Positions 7,888-14,202 of a DNA stretch of 24,398 bases are shown one piece after another. Position 1 is the first letter of the stretch. Each line of letters begins with the position of its first letter. Below the pieces are notes generated by a model, which worked only from the letters and a program-made list of their open reading frames with translations, was not told the origin of the DNA and did no database searches. The position numbers and the translations under genes were made by a program. This stretch comes from G039029935 sp039029935 (lineage in GTDB: Bacteria > Chloroflexota > Anaerolineae > Caldilineales > Caldilineaceae). The stretch is taken from NCBI GenBank assembly GCA_039029935.1, contig JBCCFC010000020.1:1-24398 (forward strand). The letters run 5' to 3'.

Positions 7888-8829
7888 TTATCTTGTCACC
7901 ACAGTTGTAATAGGGCGCGCCTGCAACAGATAGAGTTCACCTTGGTAGATCGCCCACTCTATATCTTGAGGCGTGCCAAAACAATTCTGTACGTTTCGAC
8001 CTAGGTAGGCCAATTGAAATAGCTGCTCCTGTTGGAGCGCTGGTCGCTGTTGGAAATAGCGCAAATTGGGTTTGCGTTCCAATCGCTTGGTGTCGGCCTG
8101 CCAAAACAAGCCTTCAGCCTTGCTGCCAATTTGCGTAGTTATAACCTCAATCACGGCTCCGGTCTCAGGGTCAAGTTGCAATACATAATGGTCTGGTACG
8201 ATCTCACCGCTAACCAGCGGCTCGCCCAGCCCCCAAGAGGCTTCAATCACGCACTCATCGGTTTGCTGAGTGACAGGATTGGCCGTGAAAAGTACCCCGG
8301 CCATGTCGGCAGGAATAAACGTTTGCAGAATCACGGCCATTGCCGCTTGATTTGGATCATCTTTCTGGGCGTGATAGTGCTGGGCATGAGCAGACCAGAG
8401 CGATGCCCAGCACGCCTTGGTTTTGTCCAGCGCCGTCGCTACATCGGTCACGCCCAGAAAGGTGTCAAACTGCCCGGCATAGGTGGCGCTCTGATCATCC
8501 TCTAGTGTAGCGGATGAGCGTATGCTAATCGCCCCCGAAGCGGAATCTTGTAGCAGTTCAGTGATGGCTCTTTCCAGCTCAGATTGCAGATCAGCGGGAA
8601 GTAGTGCATCTACGATCTCTTGGCGCAGCGCAGACGCATCGGCTTCGCTATCCACCTTCTTCTCGAGAAGTGGCACCGTGACGTGATTGAAGGCTGCAGT
8701 GGATAGACAAATCCACGCGGGCACGGGCAAGCCATGTCGAGTCAATTGGGCCAATTGTTGCCCTTTTCCGCCGATCAGCGCGCGGGACGGTATTGATTTA
8801 CAAGTTGAAGATTTTATCAATGCTTTCAT
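7888..8829 (-). CDS. Stand-alone ATP-grasp (PPDK_N) subunit of a split dikinase
   Basis: A 313-residue protein equal to the N-terminal ATP-binding domain of PEP synthase, rifampin phosphotransferase or phenylphosphate synthase; it hydrolyses ATP to AMP and Pi while phosphorylating a mobile histidine. Motifs: IGGKGQQLAQL at the start, SIRSSATLEDDQSATYAGQ, MAGVLFTANPVT, ASWGLGEPLVSG, and the terminal DIEWAIYQGELYLLQARPIT. The protein stops right after that motif, where fused homologues continue, so it is a clean domain rather than a fragment. The histidine part is encoded at 12497-14179; together they total 873 residues, the size of a rifampin phosphotransferase. I chose ATG 8829 because it overlaps the preceding TGA as ATGA; a TTG at 8838 would add 3 residues. 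The true substrate is unknown. Confidence 0.88.
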   Translation of the reverse strand: MKALIKSSTCKSIPSRALIGGKGQQLAQLTRHGLPVPAWICLSTAAFNHVTVPLLEKKVDSEADASALRQEIVDALLPADLQSELERAITELLQDSASGAISIRSSATLEDDQSATYAGQFDTFLGVTDVATALDKTKACWASLWSAHAQHYHAQKDDPNQAAMAVILQTFIPADMAGVLFTANPVTQQTDECVIEASWGLGEPLVSGEIVPDHYVLQLDPETGAVIEVITTQIGSKAEGLFWQADTKRLERKPNLRYFQQRPALQQEQLFQLAYLGRNVQNCFGTPQDIEWAIYQGELYLLQARPITTVVTR

Positions 8830-9698
8830 TGTCGCCAAACGGATGCATGCTCATGGGCAAAATCAACAAATTTCGTAGGAGGTCGTTTTGTGATCTCTTT
8901 GACTGTCGAAGCTACGTGAGCATAGCCACCAAGGCGTACAGTCGAAAAAAACAAGTTTAGTTCCTCGATTGGATACGGTTCCACTCCACCACCAACATCA
9001 ACAACGTTTTGGCCTCTATCTTCGAGCGGCGTGTGCTCATATCTCACAGTACGACCACTTACTTGCGAAATAATAGCGGCGACATCGGCAAGGCTTAATA
9101 ACTCGTTGCCGATCATGGGATATGCCTTATTGTGGTGCCCTACTTCTGTGAGGACAGCGGCGGCCGTTCGGCCGATATCACGCCCATCGATCAAAGCGAT
9201 GCGAGCGTCTTCTGCAGGCAGGCGAATTACACCGTCCTCCTGGATCATAGAGAAGAAAAATGTATCGTAGAAAGACTGCATCAACCAGCCGATGCGCAGC
9301 AGCGTATAGGGAATCCCCGAGTCGATTAGAGGGCATTCAACTGAATCTAAAACGTGCATTTTGCCATCGGGTCGCAGCATTGGGACAGTCGTACAAACGA
9401 CCATATGTTTGATGCCACTCAACTTGGCTTGCTCAATAAAGGGTTCAAAAGAACGCGTTAGCCCCATACCCGCGGTACCAGTTAAGGCAAATATCTTGCT
9501 TGCATTTTTCATAGCTGGTGCGTAGGTCTCCTGCTTCGTGTAATCGAAGTAGGCTGGGGTCACCTGTGGTTGGGCAGGATAGCGCTCTGGAAAACGAGTT
9601 GCGGCCTTGACCTGCTTCTCTTTTTCAACCAAACGTCGTACGACTACTTGGCCAATTGTACCCGTAGCGCCAATAACTAAAATACTTTCTTCACTCAT
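8826..9698 (-). CDS. NmrA-like NAD(P)-binding reductase/epimerase 1
   Basis: A 290-residue atypical short-chain-dehydrogenase-fold protein of the NmrA/HSCARG or NAD(P)H:quinone-reductase-2-like group. It opens with the dinucleotide-binding VIGATGTIGQVVV, then AATRFPERYP, VVCTTVPMLRPDG, IPYTLLRIGWLMQSF and DGRDIGRTAAAVL. These proteins act as NAD(P)H-dependent reductases or redox sensors, cytoplasmic. Its ATG overlaps the end of the 48-codon ORF by 8 bases, and GAGGATAGAG precedes it. Its TGA overlaps the dikinase ATP-grasp start as ATGA, so it is clearly an operon member. It is a paralogue of 9867-10721, sharing the FDY..ETYA and TTxPxLRxDGxxH blocks. Substrate unknown. Confidence 0.85.
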   Translation of the reverse strand: MSEESILVIGATGTIGQVVVRRLVEKEKQVKAATRFPERYPAQPQVTPAYFDYTKQETYAPAMKNASKIFALTGTAGMGLTRSFEPFIEQAKLSGIKHMVVCTTVPMLRPDGKMHVLDSVECPLIDSGIPYTLLRIGWLMQSFYDTFFFSMIQEDGVIRLPAEDARIALIDGRDIGRTAAAVLTEVGHHNKAYPMIGNELLSLADVAAIISQVSGRTVRYEHTPLEDRGQNVVDVGGGVEPYPIEELNLFFSTVRLGGYAHVASTVKEITKRPPTKFVDFAHEHASVWRQ

Positions 9699-9837
9699 CT
9701 CTATCCTCTATCTGCGGTATCATAAATGCCATGTGTGGATCGACAGGAAGCGCTTGAAAGGCAAGAGAGTTTCTTCCTAAATATCCTTGCTCTTCCTGTG
9801 TTTGATTGTCGTTTCTATGTGGCTGTTGTTCTAACAT
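9691..9837 (-). CDS. Small 48-aa protein of unknown function
   Basis: An ORF of 48 codons plus stop in the gap between the two NmrA genes. Its ATG (9835-9837) is preceded by AGGAGGTG (9845-9852) with 9 bases between AGGAGG and the ATG, among the best ribosome sites in the window. It begins 29 bp after one NmrA stop and its TGA overlaps the next NmrA start by 8 bases, the spacing expected of an operon member. The peptide starts MLEQQPHRNDNQTQEEQ and ends MIPQIEDRDE: hydrophilic and Gln/Asn/Asp/Glu-rich, with a short hydrophobic middle (SLAFQALPVDPHMAFM), no Cys, no signal peptide. It lacks MbtH motifs. A natural-product precursor peptide, a small partner protein, or a coupling leader for the next gene are all possible. 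Confidence 0.6.
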   Translation of the reverse strand: MLEQQPHRNDNQTQEEQGYLGRNSLAFQALPVDPHMAFMIPQIEDRDE

Positions 9838-9844
9838 ACCTTTT

Positions 9845-9852
9845 CACCTCCT
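9845..9852 (-). promoter_or_regulatory. Ribosome binding site of the 48-aa ORF
   Basis: AGGAGGTG on the minus strand, matching the 16S anti-Shine-Dalgarno, lies 9 bases before ATG 9837. It is the strongest evidence that the short ORF is translated. Confidence 0.65.
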
Positions 9853-9866
9853 CACCATATCGCTTT

Positions 9867-10721
9867 TCACTGCCAGGTTGTGCCCTGTTTATGAGCAAAT
9901 TCTGCGAAAGTGGTAGGCGGGACGCCAGTCAGATTCTGTACGGTTGGCTCAGCCCGAGCAAACCCACCCTGTAATGCCGTTTTATATAGATAGGAATAGA
10001 CTCTGAAGATAGATGAACCTAAACGAACCTGCATCTTTTCTGCCCACTCTTCCATCGAGAGTGGTTGATAGGTCACGGTATATCCACTTGCTTCTGAAAT
10101 TGCCGCTGCGATTTCGGTTAGCCCTATCGCCTCTCCGCCAGTGAGCGTGTAGATTTTGTTTGTATGCCCAGGCTCAGTCAGCGTCACCGCAGCCACCGCG
10201 GCAATATCCTGCGTGTCGATGAAGCTGATCTGTGCGTCGCCAATTGGTATAGATATTGTACGTTTTTGCTGTATGCTCGGTAAATTATACTCATCTGTAA
10301 ACATCTGCATAAACCAGCAAGGGCGCAAAATAGTATAGGGAATCCCCGAGTCCAGCAGAGGTGTCTCGGCCTCTTTCCAGGTGTGGAGTTGTCCATCGCT
10401 GCGCAACAGCGGCATGGTTGTTGTAATCACCATGTGGGCAACGCCTGCGGCCTGGGCTCGTGCCAGAAACGGTTCATAAACGGGATCTCCCGTATCAGCT
10501 GGATCAACCAGCGCAAAGACCCGGTCCACGCCTGCTAGCGCTGCAGCATAGGTTTCCGGACATGCATAGTCGAAGTACACAGGTGTTACGTGCAGCTGTG
10601 CCGGATAGCTCTCTGGCTGACGGGTGGCCGCTAGAACCTCTTCGCCCCTTTTCACTAGTTGTTTCACTAAGGAACGCCCAGTGTTGCCTGTAGCCCCAAC
10701 CACAAGAATGGCCTTGCTCAT
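9867..10721 (-). CDS. NmrA-like NAD(P)-binding reductase/epimerase 2
   Basis: A 284-residue paralogue of the NmrA-like protein at 8826-9698. Dinucleotide-binding VVGATGNTGRSLVKQL at the start, then AATRQPESYPAQ, VYFDYACPETYAAAL, MVITTTMPLLRSDGQLHTW, IPYTILRPCWFMQMF, DTQDIAAVAAVTL and the C-terminal VPPTTFAEFAHK. The two proteins keep the same block order and about the same length, indicating tandem duplication followed by divergence. Its ATG overlaps the TGA of the preceding VOC gene as ATGA (10718-10721), so expression is coupled. Cytoplasmic. It may reduce or isomerise a cluster intermediate; redox sensing as in HSCARG proteins is an alternative. Confidence 0.86.
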   Translation of the reverse strand: MSKAILVVGATGNTGRSLVKQLVKRGEEVLAATRQPESYPAQLHVTPVYFDYACPETYAAALAGVDRVFALVDPADTGDPVYEPFLARAQAAGVAHMVITTTMPLLRSDGQLHTWKEAETPLLDSGIPYTILRPCWFMQMFTDEYNLPSIQQKRTISIPIGDAQISFIDTQDIAAVAAVTLTEPGHTNKIYTLTGGEAIGLTEIAAAISEASGYTVTYQPLSMEEWAEKMQVRLGSSIFRVYSYLYKTALQGGFARAEPTVQNLTGVPPTTFAEFAHKQGTTWQ

Positions 10722-11176
10722 GAGGCTACTCCATTCTCTTTTTTATGGATGTACGAGGTAAAATCGTCTCCTGGGAAGACGGTTGTGTTGGAACTGTTTT
10801 GTGAATGTAGGCCAATGCGGTTGCCTTCGGTATCCACAATCAAAGCCACATACCCACGCTTTCCCGTAGGCTCAACCTTGCAAATCGGCAAAAGAATATG
10901 TCCACCGGCTTTAACAACCCTATCCAATGTTATTTGAAGATCTTCATCATTGACATTGAAGAAAATGATACAGCCTTCGCTCTGGCTTGGCTGATGTGGC
11001 AGGTTAGCATTCATCGTCCCCAGCACACCGTCATCTTTGACCATAACCCCAATAATGGAACCATAATCAGCCCGCACATCTCGAATGGAAATATCCAGAT
11101 CAAATACGTCAGTATAAAATTCAACGGCTCGTTCAAGGTCCAGCACAGGAATATCAAAACGTGTAAGTCTTACCAT
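10718..11176 (-). CDS. VOC-superfamily protein 1 (glyoxalase/bleomycin-resistance fold)
   Basis: A 152-residue single VOC-type protein, close to the group annotated as lactoylglutathione-lyase-related enzymes. It opens RFDIPVLDLERAVEFYTDVF, has ADYGSIIGVMVKDDGVLGTM in the middle and DTEGNRIGLHSQNS near the end, which are the hallmarks of the family. The fold normally works as a dimer binding a metal or a small molecule and serves as lyase, isomerase, dioxygenase or drug-sequestering protein. The ATG has AGGGGG at about 8 bases. First of three tandem copies by position and the last in transcription; ATGA-coupled to the following NmrA gene. Product-binding self-protection or a tailoring reaction are both possible. 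Confidence 0.82.
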   Translation of the reverse strand: MVRLTRFDIPVLDLERAVEFYTDVFDLDISIRDVRADYGSIIGVMVKDDGVLGTMNANLPHQPSQSEGCIIFFNVNDEDLQITLDRVVKAGGHILLPICKVEPTGKRGYVALIVDTEGNRIGLHSQNSSNTTVFPGDDFTSYIHKKENGVAS

Positions 11177-11236
11177 ATTTGTTTACCCCCTGGTTTTATA
11201 CCAACTGCCCAGTCAAGCTTCATGATTAGCATTAGG

Positions 11237-11263
11237 CCTGACGGGTTTTGGAAACCTGTCAGG
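11237..11263. repeat. REP-like hairpin CCTGAC…GTCAGG
   Basis: CCTGACGGGTTT (11237-11248) pairs with AAACCTGTCAGG (11252-11263) around a 3-base loop; 11 of 12 positions are Watson-Crick and the last is G-T. It lies in the 164-bp gap between VOC 1 and VOC 2. Hairpins of this CCTGACAGGTTT type occur, to my recollection, as dispersed repeats in some Chloroflexota and cyanobacterial genomes. It has no T-tract. No other copy is evident in this window. Confidence 0.6.
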
Positions 11264-11340
11264 TCTGGATTCATACATGGTAGTTGATTCGGCAAACGGT
11301 ATTACTTGTCTGAAAGTCTGACTGCCTCATTATGAATACT

Positions 11341-11778
11341 TCAAGCACTTTTTGTGGCAAATCTACCACCAGGATACTCAGATATCTTTGACGTGTTTTG
11401 AGAATGCAAGCCAAGGCTGTTGCCTTCACAGTCCACTACCCAGGCAATAAACCCTTTCTTCCCCGTACGCTCTATCTGAGTAGCCGGTAATCGAATCTTA
11501 CCGCCAGCCGTCTCCCATCGCGTCAAGAGTATCTGTAAATCCAGATCATCTGTGTTGAGATAGATAATGAGGCCAGAGTCCTGGCTAGGGATGGCGTCTC
11601 GTTCGTGCTTATAGAGGGTGCCAAATAGACCATTTTCATCTGCTAATATGCCGAGCATGCCACCATAATCTGCGCGTCTATCCCAAATTGAAATTTCTAT
11701 GTCAAAAACTGTACTATAAAATTTAACGGCTCGTTCCATATCTAAAACAGGGATCTGAAACCCGCTTACGCTCAGCAT
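11341..11778 (-). CDS. VOC-superfamily protein 2
   Basis: A 145-residue paralogue of the VOC proteins on either side: FQIPVLDMERAVKFYSTVF at the start, ADYGGMLGILADENGLFGTL in the middle and DCEGNSLGLHSQNTS near the end. Spacing and motif order match VOC 1 almost residue for residue. A strong AAAGGAG lies 8 bases before its ATG, so it has its own good ribosome site. It is 78 bp after VOC 3 and separated from VOC 1 by a REP-like hairpin that could alter mRNA processing between them. Ligand or substrate cannot be read from sequence. Confidence 0.82.
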   Translation of the reverse strand: MLSVSGFQIPVLDMERAVKFYSTVFDIEISIWDRRADYGGMLGILADENGLFGTLYKHERDAIPSQDSGLIIYLNTDDLDLQILLTRWETAGGKIRLPATQIERTGKKGFIAWVVDCEGNSLGLHSQNTSKISEYPGGRFATKSA

Positions 11779-11856
11779 CTGTCAGTCTCCTTTACATTAT
11801 TCTATCAGAGTTTACTCAAAATTAAATGTGGAATAGAATATTACACTCTTTCTGCA

Positions 11857-12354
11857 TTATTTATCTTTAGTGTCCGCTTGTGAGCCTACCGACGAATTTG
11901 AATTTGAGAATGCCCAGGGATTCGATTCACCTGGATAAAATTCACATGTGGAGCTTGTACTAGACTGGATGGCGATCCGATTGCCTTCACTGTCTTTTAT
12001 GACTGTACAGTATCCATGTCGCTTCGTTGGTTCAAACAAAGTGATCGGTATTAAGATCTCTCCGCCAGCTTTCTCTACTCGATCAACAACCAATGTCAGA
12101 TCCTCATTGCCAACGCTAAGATATATAACGGGGCCTTTTGTATGTGTAGTCTCCCAATAATTGCTTGTATGATAACTTAAGGTACCCATAAATCCATCTT
12201 GCTTAATTAGCATACCGAGAAGATATTGACCGCCTGCACCATAAAATTCACTCGTATCTCGAATCGGGATTTCCACATCAAAGACGGTGCTATAAAAATG
12301 TACCGCTCGTTCCATATCAAGTACAGGTATGTCAAACCGAGCTAACCCTATCAT
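11857..12354 (-). CDS. VOC-superfamily protein 3 with extended tail
   Basis: A 165-residue VOC protein and the first of the trio to be transcribed. RFDIPVLDMERAVHFYSTVF at the start, LLGMLIKQDGFMGTL in the middle and DSEGNRIAIQSSTSS near the end give the family match. It differs from its neighbours by a short insertion (EFYGAGGQY) and a Ser/Asn-rich C-terminal tail of about 20 residues, and LHSQ is changed to IQSS. AAAGGAAG lies upstream of its ATG. A 142-bp gap separates it from the dikinase histidine-domain gene; that gap holds a 6-bp GGCTCT/AGAGCC hairpin and could hold an internal promoter, though none is convincing. Confidence 0.82.
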   Translation of the reverse strand: MIGLARFDIPVLDMERAVHFYSTVFDVEIPIRDTSEFYGAGGQYLLGMLIKQDGFMGTLSYHTSNYWETTHTKGPVIYLSVGNEDLTLVVDRVEKAGGEILIPITLFEPTKRHGYCTVIKDSEGNRIAIQSSTSSTCEFYPGESNPWAFSNSNSSVGSQADTKDK

Positions 12355-12496
12355 ATTTCTTCTCTTCCTTTACGATATTCGGCTCTCTATATCGTTTACA
12401 GAGCCATTAAATGCGCTTTAGTTAATAGATGATCTTCTACACAAAATTACAAATTCATGACCAAGACGATCAGTACTTTAGAAGTTTGTCAGTGCG

Positions 12497-14179
12497 TCAT
12501 AAAAAGCGCACAACGCCCGTATGCCCATTCACCTCAATCAGCTGCCCATCCACAATGACGGCGGTGGCCATACCCGCCCCCACCACGGCTGGAAGACCAT
12601 ATTCACGCGCTACTACAGCACAGTGACTCAAAACGCCACCGCTATCCGTAACGACCGCAGCAATGGTGGCAAAGAGCGCCGTCCAGGCAGGCGTGGTGGT
12701 TGATGTGACCAGAATGTCACCTGGTTGCAGACCATCTGCCTCAGCCAAGGCACGTACCACTCTGGCCGTGCCAGAGACAATCCCTGGTGATCCAGCATAG
12801 CCAGCCAATTCATCTTCTACGGTTGACATGGGCGGTGGGCCACCAAAGAATTTCTCCAGCGATCTGGAGAAGGGATCATCGTATTCTTCTTCTTGTGGCG
12901 CACCGACTAAAGGAAGCGGGGTACTATTGGTAAATCGCGCTTCCTGCGCTCGCTGCTCTGCAACGATAGATTGGTAGACCTGTGTGGGAGCAGCCGTAGC
13001 CGCAGATTTTATCTCGTCTATGGTGAGATAGAAAACATCATCCACCGTTTCGATCATCTTTAATTCAACCAGTCTGCGTCCTACGGCGAGAAGCCTTTGC
13101 CGCATGTAGTAATTGCCCTGCCCGTCGATCCAGTAGTGGTGGTCTTCAGAGAGTCGATAGGCGACTTCTGCCGCGGTCTGTAGCCGATCAAACTCGGCGA
13201 TCACGGGGGCTGGGTAGCCCGCCAGCGCAGCGCGCACGGTCACCAATTTGGCCGCTCGCTTGCTGGCTTTTTCAACCATCTCGGCACGCAAATCACGGTC
13301 GGGCTGGGCCATATATGTGCGCAAGCGTTGGAAGATCGGTATCGGTTCTTCGATCCAATAGGGGGCAGCAAGGCTTGTCTTGTCGCTGCACAATCCATAG
13401 GTTTGCAAATAGGTTTGCAATGCTTCAGAAAAATTCTGTCCAGGAGGGGATTGCTCAAGCGCTGCGTACACTTGTGCAGTCGATGAATGTGTTAGGCATT
13501 GCTCTATGGCCGGCACCGTCAATGCCTGACGGCTCAACTGCCACAGTGTAACATCACCCTTGGTTGTTTGATTAGGGCCAGCCAGCAGATCATAGGCACT
13601 AAATTGATCTGAATCCTGGAGCAGTTCAGCACATAACTCATCGAAGGCCTGTAGAGCAAGGAGCATGGGATAGAAGATCAGGAAATGGATCTCCCAGAGA
13701 CGCTGATGGCGTGACAGGCTCTCCTCAAAATGCGTTAGCAGTTCAGGAAGCGTCAGCGCATCCAGGTCACAGGCCTGCCAGGCAGCCAAATATGATTTGA
13801 TTTCGGGCAGCCATTGCTCTGCCCAGCGATTACCCAATTCATTGATGGCTGCGTCCAATGTCCGATCCGAGCGCGCCTCTTGGCGGGCCATCTCTTCTGG
13901 TGGCAGTGGATGAACCTCAAAAGTACGATAGACAAAGGTATTGAACTGGCGGTAATGCTCGCTGAAGCCCAGCTCATACTCCTTTGCAGCATAATTGATG
14001 CCATGCCGCATGGCTTGGATCAGCACTGAAAAATCCAGGGGGGAAACGGTTTCAGGGAAATGGGCCGATTCCTGAAACCAGGTCATCTTCTCATCTGCTG
14101 GATCTTGCCACACCACGGGAAATGCATCGCTCATTGGTAGTGCCTGTCCGTCTGAAAGTGATGTCGTGTCGGTTGTCAT
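12497..14179 (-). CDS. Central plus phosphohistidine subunit of a split PEP-synthase/RPH-like dikinase
   Basis: A 560-residue protein lacking the ATP-grasp domain. The C-terminus is a PEP-utilising swivelling domain: GSPGIVSGTARVVRAL, GDILVTSTTTPAWTAL, then GGVLSHCAVVAREYGLPAVVG, with His519 the predicted phosphate carrier. The long helical middle (for example RLSEDHHYWIDGQG and DVFYLTIDEI) resembles the substrate-binding part of rifampin phosphotransferase. Together with the 313-residue ATP-grasp protein it equals a complete enzyme divided at the same point as phenylphosphate synthase (a 70-kDa His subunit and a 40-kDa ATP subunit). It lies 23 bp after the phosphatase gene, so the two are probably cotranscribed. 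It could mask a product hydroxyl for self-protection or activate an intermediate. A carbohydrate or carboxylate substrate is not excluded. Confidence 0.87.
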   Translation of the reverse strand: MTTDTTSLSDGQALPMSDAFPVVWQDPADEKMTWFQESAHFPETVSPLDFSVLIQAMRHGINYAAKEYELGFSEHYRQFNTFVYRTFEVHPLPPEEMARQEARSDRTLDAAINELGNRWAEQWLPEIKSYLAAWQACDLDALTLPELLTHFEESLSRHQRLWEIHFLIFYPMLLALQAFDELCAELLQDSDQFSAYDLLAGPNQTTKGDVTLWQLSRQALTVPAIEQCLTHSSTAQVYAALEQSPPGQNFSEALQTYLQTYGLCSDKTSLAAPYWIEEPIPIFQRLRTYMAQPDRDLRAEMVEKASKRAAKLVTVRAALAGYPAPVIAEFDRLQTAAEVAYRLSEDHHYWIDGQGNYYMRQRLLAVGRRLVELKMIETVDDVFYLTIDEIKSAATAAPTQVYQSIVAEQRAQEARFTNSTPLPLVGAPQEEEYDDPFSRSLEKFFGGPPPMSTVEDELAGYAGSPGIVSGTARVVRALAEADGLQPGDILVTSTTTPAWTALFATIAAVVTDSGGVLSHCAVVAREYGLPAVVGAGMATAVIVDGQLIEVNGHTGVVRFL

Positions 14180-14202
14180 GCTTTTGTCTTTCTGGTGCCC
14201 TT

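Noticed and set aside
8032..8505. 157-codon plus-strand ORF
   Set aside because: It is the antisense shadow of the conserved ATP-grasp gene and shows no domain.
9691..9837. MbtH-like protein for the 48-codon ORF
   Set aside because: MbtH proteins are longer and carry conserved Trp-Pro and NxExQxSxWP motifs; the peptide has no Trp.
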